From: Methanomassiliicoccaceae archaeon UBA404
GTDB lineage: Archaea > Thermoplasmatota > Thermoplasmata > Methanomassiliicoccales > Methanomethylophilaceae
DNA: 56,613 bases
Assembly: GCA_002498605.1 (NCBI GenBank)
Contig: DAHY01000014.1
Span: 1-56,613 of the forward strand
Direction of reading: 5' to 3'
Within the stretch, counting starts at the first letter, position 1. Each line of letters begins with the position of its first letter. Position numbers and translations under genes: made by a program. The notes beneath the pieces were generated by a model. That model was not told the DNA's origin, did no database searches, and worked only from the letters and a program-made list of their open reading frames with translations. Of the stretch, positions 32,912 to 41,682 are shown in pieces.

Positions 32912-33682
32912 ATGAAACAGACAAACGTTTACAAAGTGACCGGAGACATTTCCGGTAAGATTGATGTCCCTGCGGCTTTTGATACGGACTACAGACCGGA
33001 CATAATCAAGAAAGCCGTTCTGGCTTCCAACGCAAACGGAAGACAGCCTTACGGACCTTCCAAAGAAGCAGGTCTGAGACATTCTGTCAGCACCTGGGGA
33101 AAAGGACGCGGTGTCGCCCGTGTTCAGAGGCTCAAGGACGGAAGAAAAGGAGCCGAATCGCCCAACAATGTTTCCGGACGCAGAGCTCACCCTCCGTGCC
33201 CCGAAAGAATCTGGGCGCAGAAAGTAAACAAGAAAGAATTGGCAATCGCCCGCAGATCCGCACTTGCCGCAACCGCCGATGCGGGATGCGTCAAAATGCG
33301 CGGTCACAGGTTCGATGACAATGTGTCCTTCCCCATAGTCGTGGAAGACGCATTCCAGGACATATCCACCACCGCGGAAGTATTGGCATTCTTTGACAGC
33401 ATCGGAATCGGCTATGACGTGGACCGCGCCAAGGAAGGCACGAAGATCCGCGCAGGAAAGGGCAAGATGAGGAACAGAAGGTACCGCACGCCCAAGTCGA
33501 TTCTGGTGGTTGTTTCCGATAAAGAGCTTCCCGTGTTTATGGGAGCCGCAAACCTGCCCGGTGTGGACATCGAATCCGTAGGAACGCTTAACACCAGCAA
33601 TCTCGCCCCCGGCGGAGATGCGGGACGTCTTACGGTTTATTCCCAGTCCGCCATGGCGAAGATAGGAGAGTGGACGCAATGA
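32912..33682 (+). CDS. rpl4: Ribosomal protein uL4
   Basis: 256 residues, archaeal/eukaryotic L4 (L1e) type. The tunnel-lining loop region contains RQPYGPSKEAGLRHSVSTWG and GRRAHPPCPER. The C-terminus includes APGGDAGRLTVYSQSA. It starts 4 bases after the uL3 stop and overlaps uL23 by 4 bases (ATGA). In bacteria L4 also controls its operon; whether that holds here is unknown. Confidence 0.97.
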   Translation: MKQTNVYKVTGDISGKIDVPAAFDTDYRPDIIKKAVLASNANGRQPYGPSKEAGLRHSVSTWGKGRGVARVQRLKDGRKGAESPNNVSGRRAHPPCPERIWAQKVNKKELAIARRSALAATADAGCVKMRGHRFDDNVSFPIVVEDAFQDISTTAEVLAFFDSIGIGYDVDRAKEGTKIRAGKGKMRNRRYRTPKSILVVVSDKELPVFMGAANLPGVDIESVGTLNTSNLAPGGDAGRLTVYSQSAMAKIGEWTQ

Positions 33683-33960
33683 AACGCAGTGATGTGCTGA
33701 TTAGACCTTTCGTTACTGAGAAGTCGATGAACCACACCTCCGGTACACCCACTCAGAGTTTCACTGACGGGAACAGGATAGAGTTCATTGTTCACAGAGA
33801 TGCGGACAAAGGTACAATCAAGTCTGTCTTCGAAGAGCGCTTCGAAGTCAAAGTTGAAAGAGTATGGACGAGGATAGAGAAGGACGGCAAACATGCCATC
33901 ATCAAGCTTTCGGAAGGTTATTCCGCGGAAGATGTGGGCATGAGGGTCGGAGTCTTCTGA
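33679..33960 (+). CDS. rpl23: Ribosomal protein uL23
   Basis: 93 residues at the exit of the nascent-chain tunnel, a docking site for SRP and NAC. Motifs DVLIRPFVTEKSMN and FEVKVERVWTRI are typical. ATG 33679 overlaps the uL4 stop; an ATG three codons earlier at 33670 is less likely. Confidence 0.96.
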   Translation: MKRSDVLIRPFVTEKSMNHTSGTPTQSFTDGNRIEFIVHRDADKGTIKSVFEERFEVKVERVWTRIEKDGKHAIIKLSEGYSAEDVGMRVGVF

Positions 33961-33969
33961 GGTGATATA

Positions 33970-34671
33970 ATGGGAAAGAGATTGAGAACACAGAGAAGAG
34001 GGCGCGGAACACCCTCGTACCGCTCTCCCAGCCACAGGCACGTTGCCGACGTAAAGCTCCCTTCGCTTGAAGGAGCCGGCGTTGTCAAAGACCTGATACA
34101 GGCACCCGGCAGAACCAGCCCCTTGGCCGTCATAGAGTTCGACGGAAAGACGAACTATCAGTTGGCCGCCGAGGGCATCAGGGTCGGACAGACCATAACA
34201 GTGGGTCCCGGCAGCATAAAGTCCGGTAACATAATGGAACTGTCAAGCATCCCCGAAGGTACCCCGGTACACAATATCGAGGGAATGCCCGGCGACGGAG
34301 GCAAATTCGTGAAGGCCGCGGGAAACTCCGCGTCCGTTGTGAGCAGAGGCGAATACGTCGTCCTGGAAATGCCTTCCGGAGAACTTAAAGAATTCAACCC
34401 CGGCTGCAGAGCCGCTGTCGGCGTCATCGCCGGTAACGGAAGAGTGGACAAACCTCTCGGAAAAGCAGGAGCCAACGTGCACAAACTCAGGTCAAAAGCC
34501 AAATCGAACGTGCATGTTTCCGGTATAGCGATGAATGCCGCGGATCACCCCCACGGCGGTGGAAGCCACCCCCATGTGGGAGGACCTAACTGCCAGAACA
34601 GAAACGCATCCACCGGACAGAAGGTTGGATTTATTGCCAAGAAAAAGAAGAACAAGACCGGTAAGAGGTAA
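33970..34671 (+). CDS. rpl2: Ribosomal protein uL2
   Basis: 233 residues, needed for subunit association and peptidyl transfer. GKRLRTQRRGRGTPSYRSPS at the N-terminus; the C-terminal AADHPHGGGSHPHVGGPNC segment includes the conserved His of the peptidyl-transferase region. GAGGTGAT sits 5 bases before the ATG. Confidence 0.97.
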   Translation: MGKRLRTQRRGRGTPSYRSPSHRHVADVKLPSLEGAGVVKDLIQAPGRTSPLAVIEFDGKTNYQLAAEGIRVGQTITVGPGSIKSGNIMELSSIPEGTPVHNIEGMPGDGGKFVKAAGNSASVVSRGEYVVLEMPSGELKEFNPGCRAAVGVIAGNGRVDKPLGKAGANVHKLRSKAKSNVHVSGIAMNAADHPHGGGSHPHVGGPNCQNRNASTGQKVGFIAKKKKNKTGKR

Positions 34672-34676
34672 TTAAA

Positions 34677-35141
34677 ATGGCTAGGAAGAGTATAATACAA
34701 GGATCCGCCAAAGCATCCAGACGCAGAGAGAGAAAGAAAGCGTCCGAGATTCAGGCGAGAAGAAAGAGAGAGTTCCTCTACCGCGGTCTGACGATGGAGG
34801 AACTGAAAGAGCTGTCATTCGACGAAGTTCTTGAACTTCTGCCCTCCAGGGCCAGACGCACTTATATCCGCGGACTCAACAGCGAGCAGGAAAAAGTGTA
34901 CGAGGCCCTCAGGACATCCGAGGAAGTGGTAAGAACCCACCGCAGGGATCTTCCCATTGTACCCGAATTCGTGGGCAAAACCGTGGCCGTGTACAACGGC
35001 AAGGAATTCAAGGAGTTCGAGATAAAGCCCGAAATGATAGGCTGTTTCCTCGGAGAATTCGTAGTTAACAGAAAAACGCCGCAGCACTCGGGACCCGGAG
35101 TAGGTGCTACCAGGTCTTCGAAGTTCATGCCGCTGAAGTGA
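34677..35141 (+). CDS. rps19: Ribosomal protein uS19
   Basis: 154 residues, with the archaeal-type N-terminal helical extension (about 60 residues, Arg/Lys/Glu-rich). Core motifs RTHRRDLPIVPEFVGKTVAV and the C-terminal GPGVGATRSSKFMPLK are typical. It lies 5 bases after uL2. Confidence 0.97.
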   Translation: MARKSIIQGSAKASRRRERKKASEIQARRKREFLYRGLTMEELKELSFDEVLELLPSRARRTYIRGLNSEQEKVYEALRTSEEVVRTHRRDLPIVPEFVGKTVAVYNGKEFKEFEIKPEMIGCFLGEFVVNRKTPQHSGPGVGATRSSKFMPLK

Positions 35142-35151
35142 GGTGTATGGT

Positions 35152-35601
35152 ATGTTTTCAGGATATACAATGGAATCTGATCCGGACATCTCCGCAAAAG
35201 CGGTCGGCAGGGACATGCCGGTTTCCCCCAAATTCGCAAGGGAAGTCGTCGGCATGATCCGCGGCCTGAAAGTGGACGAAGCGGCAATAATACTGGAGGA
35301 AGTCATAGAGAAAAAGAGACCCATTCCGCTGAAGAGATACAACAAGCGCGTATCTCACAAAGCGGGTGTGGGTCCCGGAAGATATCCCGTAAAAGCGGCG
35401 AAAGCGGTCCTTTCCGTTTTGGAAAGCGCACTGTCCAACGCCGAATACAAGGGATTGGACGTGGAAAACATGGCCATCACGACTATCTCCGTTTCGAGAG
35501 GGATGGTAATTCCCGGTCACATGCCCAGAGCTCAGGGAAGAGCCACGGCCTGGAACCAGGAAACCGTCAACATAGAAGTAATATTAGAGGAGGTTGAGTG
35601 A
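35152..35601 (+). CDS. rpl22: Ribosomal protein uL22
   Basis: 149 residues. Family motifs ISAKAVGRDMPVSPKFAREV and MPRAQGRATAWN are clear. GAGGTG (35140-35145) lies 6 bases before ATG 35152, favouring it over an in-frame GTG at 35143. Confidence 0.96.
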   Translation: MFSGYTMESDPDISAKAVGRDMPVSPKFAREVVGMIRGLKVDEAAIILEEVIEKKRPIPLKRYNKRVSHKAGVGPGRYPVKAAKAVLSVLESALSNAEYKGLDVENMAITTISVSRGMVIPGHMPRAQGRATAWNQETVNIEVILEEVE

Positions 35602-35602
35602 A

Positions 35603-36349
35603 ATGGCATCCGAAAGAAAGTTCGTCTCCGAGAACATTCGCAGAGTACTTCTGAAGGAGTACCTCATGAAAGAAGTAAGTCGTGCAGGATTCGGAGGACT
35701 GCAGGTGCAGAGGAGGCCCAACGGAACTCACGTTGAGCTTATTACCGAGAGACCCGGATTGGTCATAGGTCCCCGCGGACAGACCATCAAGTCACTCACG
35801 AATTCGATAAGGAACGACTTCAACTTTGAGAACCCTCAGATAGAAGTCGTAGAGGTCGAAAACCCCAACCTCAACGCACAGATTATGGCGGAAAAACTGG
35901 CATTCTCCCTTGAAAGAGGATGGCACTTCCGCAGAGCGGGCCACTCCACCGTGCGCAGGATTATGGAATCCGGCGCCCGCGGCTGCCACATAATTCTTGC
36001 CGGAAAACTTACCGGTCAGAGGCATAGAACCGAAAAATTCAAGGAAGGCCACATCAAGTTCTGCGGAGAACCCAGCGAAGAGTTCATCACCCGCGGTTTC
36101 GCGGTTGCGAAACTTAAGATGGGTGTCATCGGCGTAACCGTGGAAATCATGGACCGCGACTCCAAGCTGCCCACCGACATAAGCGTTTTCGGCAAGACCG
36201 AAGCATCGGAAAAACTTCCCGATCTCTTCACCGTCAAGACCGAAGAAGTCGTGGAAATCGTTGAAGAAACCGTCGCAGAGGTTCCCGTGGCGGAAGCCAA
36301 GGAAACCGAAGCCGTGAAGCCCGAAGAGGCAGCAGGGGAGGAGCAGTAA
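35603..36349 (+). CDS. rps3: Ribosomal protein uS3
   Basis: 248 residues; the KH domain contains TERPGLVIGPRGQTIKSLT and lines the mRNA entry site. The C-terminal 40 residues are a Glu/Val/Ala-rich acidic tail. ATG 35603 follows GGAGG; an upstream TTG at 35594 is less likely. Its TAA overlaps the uL29 ATG by one base. Confidence 0.97.
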   Translation: MASERKFVSENIRRVLLKEYLMKEVSRAGFGGLQVQRRPNGTHVELITERPGLVIGPRGQTIKSLTNSIRNDFNFENPQIEVVEVENPNLNAQIMAEKLAFSLERGWHFRRAGHSTVRRIMESGARGCHIILAGKLTGQRHRTEKFKEGHIKFCGEPSEEFITRGFAVAKLKMGVIGVTVEIMDRDSKLPTDISVFGKTEASEKLPDLFTVKTEEVVEIVEETVAEVPVAEAKETEAVKPEEAAGEEQ

Positions 36350-36552
36350 TGGCTTCCCTCAGAGCTTCCGAAATAAGGGATATGTCCGTCGAAGAACGCA
36401 ACCAGAAACTCAAAGAGCTTCAGGACGAACTTATGCACGAGAGGGGAGTATCCGCCACCGGCGGTGCCCCCACAAGTCCCGGCGCCATACGCGCAATCAG
36501 AACCAACATCGCCCGGATTCTTACTATCCAGAAGGAGGAGGAAGATAACTGA
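36349..36552 (+). CDS. rpl29: Ribosomal protein uL29
   Basis: 67-residue helical protein at the tunnel exit. LRASEIRDMSVEERNQKLKE and the C-terminal AIRTNIARILTIQKEEE are family hallmarks. It overlaps its neighbours by one base on each side (TAATG and TGATG). Confidence 0.96.
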   Translation: MASLRASEIRDMSVEERNQKLKELQDELMHERGVSATGGAPTSPGAIRAIRTNIARILTIQKEEEDN

Positions 36553-36851
36553 TGGGCGGAATCTGTCCTGTATGCGGACTTCCCAGCGAACTCTGCATGT
36601 GCGAGGAAATCGCACGTGGTCAACAGAGCGTCAGGATATCCGTCGATACCCGCAGATACGGGAAGATGGTCACTGTCATCGACGGCATCGATGAGAATGA
36701 CATCAACATCGCGGACTTGGCAAAACAGCTGAAGAACAAATGCGCCGCCGGCGGAACCTACAAAGACGGTCGCATAGAACTTCAGGGAGACCACAAACGA
36801 AAAGTGAAAGCCACCCTCGAGGAGATGGGGTTCACAACGGAAGTCAGATGA
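36552..36851 (+). CDS. sui1: Translation initiation factor aIF1 (SUI1)
   Basis: 99 residues. The N-terminal Cys cluster (CPVCGLPSELCMCEE) is the archaeal SUI1 zinc-binding tail; the SUI1 core has RRYGKMVTVIDGID and KNKCAAGGTYKDGRIELQG. It governs start-codon fidelity on the small subunit. Its place between uL29 and Rnp1 is the standard euryarchaeal order. Confidence 0.95.
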   Translation: MGGICPVCGLPSELCMCEEIARGQQSVRISVDTRRYGKMVTVIDGIDENDINIADLAKQLKNKCAAGGTYKDGRIELQGDHKRKVKATLEEMGFTTEVR

Positions 36852-37106
36852 ATGAAGAAGGCGGAACTCATGAGAAACGAACTCATTGGATTGGACGTGG
36901 AAGTGCTGTCAGCACCATACTCGGGAATTACCGGTAAAGTGGTCGATGAGACCAAAAACACGTTCACCATAGAATCGGCCGGAACTGAGAAAATGGTACC
37001 CAAACCAGGCAATGTGTTCAGATTCGGAGTGAGTGGAGGGAATGTGGATCTTGAAGGATCGGACATTCTCTTCAGGCCTGAGGACAGAATCAAAAAAATA
37101 AGGTGA
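36852..37106 (+). CDS. rnp1: Ribonuclease P protein component 1 (Rpp29/Pop4)
   Basis: 84 residues. Sm-like barrel of archaeal RNase P, which processes tRNA 5' ends with the RNA subunit. LMRNELIGLDVEVLSAPYSG, GITGKVVDETKNTFTIE and GSDILFRPEDRIKKI are typical. It begins directly after the aIF1 stop. Confidence 0.94.
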   Translation: MKKAELMRNELIGLDVEVLSAPYSGITGKVVDETKNTFTIESAGTEKMVPKPGNVFRFGVSGGNVDLEGSDILFRPEDRIKKIR

Positions 37107-37110
37107 AATT

Positions 37111-37437
37111 ATGACAGCCAGAAATATTGGAATTGATGTAAAGCCCCCGGAGGCCGAGTGCACTGACCCTATGTGCCCGTTCCACGGCACGCTTCCGGTC
37201 AGGGGGCAGGTGATCGACGGTACCGTTGCATCCGTAAGAATGGACAAAACAGCGGTCGTCGAACGCACGCTTACAAAATATGACAGCAAATACGAAAGAT
37301 ACGAGAAGAGGACCAAACGCTACTCCGCGCACCTCGCGCCCTGCATGGACGTGAAAGCAGGCGACAAAGTGACGATTATGGAGTGCCGTCCTCTTTCCAA
37401 AACCGTGTCTTTCGCGGTTATAGCCAAGAGGGAGTGA
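37111..37437 (+). CDS. rps17: Ribosomal protein uS17
   Basis: 108 residues, archaeal length. ARNIGIDVKPPEAECTDPMC at the N-terminus; the OB core has GTVASVRMDKTAVVER and SAHLAPCMDVKAGDKVTIME. It lies 4 bases after rnp1. Confidence 0.96.
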   Translation: MTARNIGIDVKPPEAECTDPMCPFHGTLPVRGQVIDGTVASVRMDKTAVVERTLTKYDSKYERYEKRTKRYSAHLAPCMDVKAGDKVTIMECRPLSKTVSFAVIAKRE

Positions 37438-37442
37438 GCCTG

Positions 37443-37841
37443 ATGAAGGGAATTTCGGGAAAACAGACCAACGGACTCATCACAGGCTCCCGCCTGAATG
37501 TTATCGACAACTCCGGCGCCAAGGTGATCGAGATTATCTCGGTGCCCCGTTACCACGGTGTGGCCAGAAGACTTCCGGCCGCCGGTGTGGGTGACATGGT
37601 CATGGCATCGGTAAAGAAGGGAACTCCCCAGATGAGAAGACAAATCGTATACGCGGTAATCGTGCGTCAGAAACGCCCCATGAGGCGGGCCGACGGAACC
37701 ATGATATTCTTCGAGGACAACGCGGCCGTAATAACCACGGAAACCGGAGAAACCAGAGGTACAGACATCAAGGGACCCGTGGCAAGAGAAGCCGCCGAGA
37801 GATGGCCCCGTGTATCCGCTACCGCCAACATGATCATATGA
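37443..37841 (+). CDS. rpl14: Ribosomal protein uL14
   Basis: 132 residues, conserved at the subunit interface. TGSRLNVIDNSGAKVIEII near the start and GTMIFFEDNAAVI, KGPVAREAAERWPRV at the end are typical. ATG 37443 is 5 bases after the uS17 stop; the longer frame from 37383 lies inside uS17. Confidence 0.96.
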   Translation: MKGISGKQTNGLITGSRLNVIDNSGAKVIEIISVPRYHGVARRLPAAGVGDMVMASVKKGTPQMRRQIVYAVIVRQKRPMRRADGTMIFFEDNAAVITTETGETRGTDIKGPVAREAAERWPRVSATANMII

Positions 37842-37851
37842 GGTGAAAAAG

Positions 37852-38229
37852 ATGGCAAAAAGCAGCAAAGCAAGGGTACAGAGAAAAGAGCAGGCCCACG
37901 CGCCGGCACACAAGAAAAGCAAGATGCTGTCCTCCCGCCTCAGTAACGAGCTTCGTGAAAAATACGGAGTTCGCAGCATCAGAGTATGCAAAGGCGATAC
38001 CGTCGTCGTACTCAGAGGCAACGAAGACATATGCGGATTCGAAGGAAAGGTTTTGGATGTTTTCACCAACACCGGCCGCGTGTCGATCGAAGGAGTAACC
38101 GTAGAACAGGCGGACGGGACCGCCACGGCGCGTCCCATTCACGCCTCCAACCTGGTTGTAGTCAAAATCAATGACGAAGACCCCTGGAGGATGGACGCCC
38201 TGAACAGCAAGAAGGAGGCTAAACAATGA
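37852..38229 (+). CDS. rpl24: Ribosomal protein uL24
   Basis: 125 residues. The KOW motif is in VRSIRVCKGDTVVVLRG and GFEGKVLDV; RPIHASNLVVVK follows. ATG 37852 is preceded by GAGGTGA; the in-frame GTG at 37843 is part of that ribosome-binding sequence. It overlaps eS4 by 4 bases. Confidence 0.96.
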   Translation: MAKSSKARVQRKEQAHAPAHKKSKMLSSRLSNELREKYGVRSIRVCKGDTVVVLRGNEDICGFEGKVLDVFTNTGRVSIEGVTVEQADGTATARPIHASNLVVVKINDEDPWRMDALNSKKEAKQ

Positions 38230-38933
38230 GCGACCACATGAAAAGATTGGCGGCACCCAGAGCCTGGCCCATCAAAAAGAAGGCCAGTGTATGGATCGTA
38301 AAGCCCTCTCCCGGAGCACATTCCGCGGAGAGTTCGATGCCCGCGATCGTCGTCCTCAGGGACATGATCGGGGTTTGTGACACCGCGAGGGAAGCCAAGA
38401 GAATCGTAGGCAACCGTGAGGTGCTGGTCGGCGGAGTGCCGATCAAAGACCCCCGCATGCCCATCGGGCTGATGGACGTTGTTTCCATACCCAAGATGGA
38501 CGTTGCTTACCGCATTCTCCTGACCGATAAGGGTAAACTCACCGCCCATAAAATCGACAAAGACCAGTCTGAATGGACTCTTTGCAGAGTCGAAGGCAAA
38601 TCTTTGGTCAAAGGCGGCAAGTTCCAGATACACCTCAGCGGCGGCAGGAACATCCTGTCGGAGAAGGACGACTACAAGACCGGCGACACGGTCAAATTCA
38701 ACTTTGCCGAAAATAAGATAGTGGACCACTATACTCTCGGCGAAGGTTCCGTCGCGTTGATTATCGAAGGTAACCACGCAGGAAAAACCGAAGTCGTGTC
38801 CGAATACACCATAACCAAAGGCAACGGAGCCAACGTGGTGAAGTTCCAGAACGGCGGAGAAACCGTTGAAAAGAACGTGTTCGTTATCGGCGGCAAGACT
38901 GCGGCCATAACCATACCGGAGGCATCCGAATGA
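38226..38933 (+). CDS. rps4e: Ribosomal protein eS4
   Basis: 235 residues, archaeal/eukaryotic-specific. MKRLAAPRAWPIKKKA at the start, an S4 RNA-binding domain (about 45-105, NREVLVGGVPIKDPRMPIGL), then KOW and C-terminal domains (GNHAGKTEVV). It overlaps uL24 and uL5 by 4 bases each. Confidence 0.96.
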   Translation: MSDHMKRLAAPRAWPIKKKASVWIVKPSPGAHSAESSMPAIVVLRDMIGVCDTAREAKRIVGNREVLVGGVPIKDPRMPIGLMDVVSIPKMDVAYRILLTDKGKLTAHKIDKDQSEWTLCRVEGKSLVKGGKFQIHLSGGRNILSEKDDYKTGDTVKFNFAENKIVDHYTLGEGSVALIIEGNHAGKTEVVSEYTITKGNGANVVKFQNGGETVEKNVFVIGGKTAAITIPEASE

Positions 38934-39439
38934 ACGGCATGAGAAATCTGAAGGTTGATAAAATCGTCATCAATGTCGGTGTCGGCGAAGCCGGCGAGAG
39001 ACTCGTAAAGGCCGTAAAAGTCGTTGAAATGGTCACCGGACAGAAACCGATTCAGACCGTATCAAAAACAATCAACAGGGATTTGGGAATACGTATCGGA
39101 ATGCCCCTCGGATGCAAAGTCACCCTCAGAGGCGAGAAAGCCGATGATTTCCTGAGAAAGGCCCTTACCATAAGGGAAGGCCGCATCATGGAATATTCTT
39201 TCGACAAGGAAGGAAACATGTCTTTCGGAATTCCGGATTATACGGATTTTGAAGGAATGAAGTACGATCCCGAAATCGGAATTTTCGGAATGGACGTCAA
39301 TGTGGTTCTCAGAAGATTCGGAAGCAGAATCGAAAAGAGGAGACTTCTCACAAAGAAGATCCCCAGCAGACAGCGCGTGAACCGCGATGAAGCCATCGCT
39401 TTCATGACTGATACATACGGAATCAAGGTGGTAGAATGA
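38930..39439 (+). CDS. rpl5: Ribosomal protein uL5
   Basis: 169 residues; binds 5S rRNA in the central protuberance. KIVINVGVGEAGERLVKAVK and GQKPIQTVSKTINRDLGIR are hallmark motifs. It overlaps eS4 and uS14 by 4 bases (ATGA). Confidence 0.97.
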   Translation: MNGMRNLKVDKIVINVGVGEAGERLVKAVKVVEMVTGQKPIQTVSKTINRDLGIRIGMPLGCKVTLRGEKADDFLRKALTIREGRIMEYSFDKEGNMSFGIPDYTDFEGMKYDPEIGIFGMDVNVVLRRFGSRIEKRRLLTKKIPSRQRVNRDEAIAFMTDTYGIKVVE

Positions 39440-39582
39440 AACCCGAGAAGCAATATGGAAGATCCGTCGGATGTACACGCTGCGGACGCAAGAGAGGAAT
39501 AATCAGAAGATACGGAATACGTCTCTGCAGACAATGTTTCAGAGACCTCGCGCCCGAACTCGGGTTTAAAAAATATTCGTGA
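39436..39582 (+). CDS. rps14: Ribosomal protein uS14, zinc-binding form
   Basis: 48 codons, easily missed. It opens MKPEKQYGRSVG and carries two Cys pairs that bind zinc (CTRCGRKRG and CRQCFRD). The C-terminus APELGFKKYS is typical of archaeal uS14. It starts in the ATGA overlap with uL5 and ends 12 bases before uS8, in the standard position between them. Confidence 0.95.
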   Translation: MKPEKQYGRSVGCTRCGRKRGIIRRYGIRLCRQCFRDLAPELGFKKYS

Positions 39583-39594
39583 GGTGATGATGAA

Positions 39595-39984
39595 ATGCAA
39601 AGCGATCCACTTAATGACGCCATGTGCGTAATGAAAAATGCAGCTTTAAGCGGAAAGAAGGAGTGTACTATCTCACTGTCCTCGAAACTTATCGGCCGGG
39701 TGCTGAAAGTTATGCAGGATCACGGGTACATAAACCAATTCGAGTACGTTGAAAACGGAAAAGCCGGAGAGTTCAAAGTAATGCTCAAAGGCGCAATAAA
39801 CAACTGTGGTGTGATAAAGCCCAGGTACGCGGTCAAACTGAACGACATCGAAAAGTTCGAAGCGAGGTATCTCCCCGCCCAGGACTTCGGTCTGCTCATA
39901 ATGACCACAACCTCCGGTGTAATCACCCAGGACCGGGCCAAGGAGCTCGGAATCGGCGGGAAACTGCTGGCATATGTATATTGA
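39595..39984 (+). CDS. rps8: Ribosomal protein uS8
   Basis: 129 residues, binding the central domain of 16S rRNA. SDPLNDAMCVMKNAALSGKK at the start and MTTTSGVITQDRAKELGIGG at the end are typical. GAGGTGATGATGAA precedes ATG 39595. Confidence 0.97.
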   Translation: MQSDPLNDAMCVMKNAALSGKKECTISLSSKLIGRVLKVMQDHGYINQFEYVENGKAGEFKVMLKGAINNCGVIKPRYAVKLNDIEKFEARYLPAQDFGLLIMTTTSGVITQDRAKELGIGGKLLAYVY

Positions 39985-39993
39985 GGAATAAAA

Positions 39994-40542
39994 ATGGTAT
40001 TAGCAGGGATAATCGAAAGCACCATCGCCATCCCCGAGGGCGTAACCGTCATCCAGAATGACGACGTCCTTACGGTCAAAGGGCCCAAGGGGGAACTGAG
40101 CAGAAACTTCGCACACCCTCGCGTGAAGATAACCGTCAAAAACGAAGAAGTTCATGTAAGTTGTGAATACCCCCGAATGAAGGAGAAAGCAATGAACGGA
40201 ACCTTTGCCGCCCATGTGAGAAACATGTTCAGAGGCGTGACGGAGGGTTATACATACGGTCTCAAGACAGTATACTCGCACTTCCCGATGAAGGTCACCG
40301 TAAAAGGCGATAAGGTCGAAGTGAGCAACTACCTCGGAGGCCATGCGATAAGGTACGCGGACATCGTTGGCGGATGCAAAGTCAAAGTCAACGGCGCGGA
40401 CATAACCGTCGAAGGCATCGATGTCGAGGCCTGCGGTCAGACCGCGGCCAACATCGAGAAGGCAACCAGGAGACTCGGTTTCGACGAGAGAACATTCCAG
40501 GACGGTATTTATATCGTTCAAAAATCACACAGGGTGAGATAA
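39994..40542 (+). CDS. rpl6: Ribosomal protein uL6
   Basis: 182 residues with two L6 folds. IPEGVTVIQNDDVLTVKGPK and the second-domain VEGIDVEACGQTAANIEKAT identify it. It lies 9 bases after uS8 and one base before eL32. Confidence 0.97.
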   Translation: MVLAGIIESTIAIPEGVTVIQNDDVLTVKGPKGELSRNFAHPRVKITVKNEEVHVSCEYPRMKEKAMNGTFAAHVRNMFRGVTEGYTYGLKTVYSHFPMKVTVKGDKVEVSNYLGGHAIRYADIVGGCKVKVNGADITVEGIDVEACGQTAANIEKATRRLGFDERTFQDGIYIVQKSHRVR

Positions 40543-40543
40543 G

Positions 40544-41221
40544 ATGACCGTGAAGAAATTCAATGACCTTCCCGGTTTCAAAGAGAGCAACGTCGCGGAA
40601 TTGAAGGAAATGGGAATCACAACCGTTGCCGATCTCGCGGAAGCACTCAATGACGAAGGTAAAATCAAAGAAATAATCAAGAACGTTTCGGGAGTCGGAC
40701 CCAAAACAGTCGAAAAATGGAAGACTGCGGTCGGAGCCCCCGAGGATTCGGAAAGCGAGATCGCCGAAACCGTGGAACCCGTAGTTACCACCGAAATCGG
40801 CACTGCGGGTTATACGGTGAAAATCAAACCCGAACTCGATGACGAAACCACCGAAGATCTTGCAAAGAGAGCAATAATCAGCGGACGCAGACCGGCTTTC
40901 AAGAGACAGGATTGGTTCAGATACCAAAAACTCGGAGACAGCTGGAGGAGACCCAAGGGAATCCATTCAAGTCTGAGAAGAGGACTCAAGAGACGTCCTC
41001 CCGAAGTCCACATCGGATACCGCGGACCCGCATCCGTGAGAGAGTTGCATCCCTCCGGATTCAGGGAAGTCCTGGTTCACAATGAGAACGGTCTCGAGAA
41101 CATCGATCCGAAAGTCGAAGCGATACGCATCGGCGGTACCGTCGGAACGAAGAAGAGAATCGCCATCGAAGACAGAGCCGACGAACTCGGTATCAGAGTC
41201 CTCAACAGGATGGTGGAATGA
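40544..41221 (+). CDS. rpl32e: Ribosomal protein eL32 with N-terminal helix-hairpin-helix extension
   Basis: 225 residues, nearly twice the core eL32. Residues about 8-65 form a helix-hairpin-helix unit (LKEMGITTVADLAEAL, VSGVGPKTVEKWKTAVG), followed by an acidic linker. The core begins near 105 (RPAFKRQDWFRYQKLGDSW) and ends with RVLNRMVE. Such extensions occur in some other euryarchaea, so it is unusual but not new. It overlaps eL19 by 4 bases. Confidence 0.95.
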   Translation: MTVKKFNDLPGFKESNVAELKEMGITTVADLAEALNDEGKIKEIIKNVSGVGPKTVEKWKTAVGAPEDSESEIAETVEPVVTTEIGTAGYTVKIKPELDDETTEDLAKRAIISGRRPAFKRQDWFRYQKLGDSWRRPKGIHSSLRRGLKRRPPEVHIGYRGPASVRELHPSGFREVLVHNENGLENIDPKVEAIRIGGTVGTKKRIAIEDRADELGIRVLNRMVE

Positions 41222-41682
41222 TGACCGATCTCATCAATCAGAGAAGAATGGCCGCAGAAATTCTCAACTGCGGGGAAAACAGAGTCTGGATGGATCCCGA
41301 CAGAATGGATGAAATCGCAGAATGCATCACCCGCTCCGATATCCGTATCGCCGTAAACTCAGGTTTAATCAAGGCGAAACCCAAGAAGGGAACTTCAAGA
41401 GGCAGAACAAGGCACATTGCCGCTCAGAAAGCCTCGGGCAAGAGGAAAGGACCCGGCAGCAGGTTCGGAACCGCAAATGCGCGGGTTCCCCGCAAGACCC
41501 GCTGGATAGCGACCATAAGGCCTGTCCGTGACGAACTCAAAACTCTCAGGGACAGCGGAGAAATCACACCGGCGACTTACAGACTGTATTACAGGAGGGC
41601 CAAGGGAGGCCAGTACAAATCCCGCAGGAACCTCAGGCAACACATGATAATCGCCGGACATTTGAAGGAGGAGGAGAACTGA
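41218..41682 (+). CDS. rpl19e: Ribosomal protein eL19
   Basis: 154 residues, archaeal/eukaryotic-specific. LINQRRMAAEILNCGENRVW at the start, then the basic GTSRGRTRHIAAQKASGKRK stretch and the long C-terminal helix. It forms an inter-subunit bridge. Overlaps uL18 by one base (TGATG). Confidence 0.96.
   Translation: MMTDLINQRRMAAEILNCGENRVWMDPDRMDEIAECITRSDIRIAVNSGLIKAKPKKGTSRGRTRHIAAQKASGKRKGPGSRFGTANARVPRKTRWIATIRPVRDELKTLRDSGEITPATYRLYYRRAKGGQYKSRRNLRQHMIIAGHLKEEEN

Noticed and set aside
32870..33679. Minus-strand open frame of 269 codons opposite uL4
   Set aside because: Antisense to an unambiguous ribosomal-protein gene; no homology recognised.
37320..38138. Minus-strand open frame of 272 codons opposite uS17, uL14 and uL24
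   Set aside because: Spans three real genes on the opposite strand, which marks it as a composition artefact.
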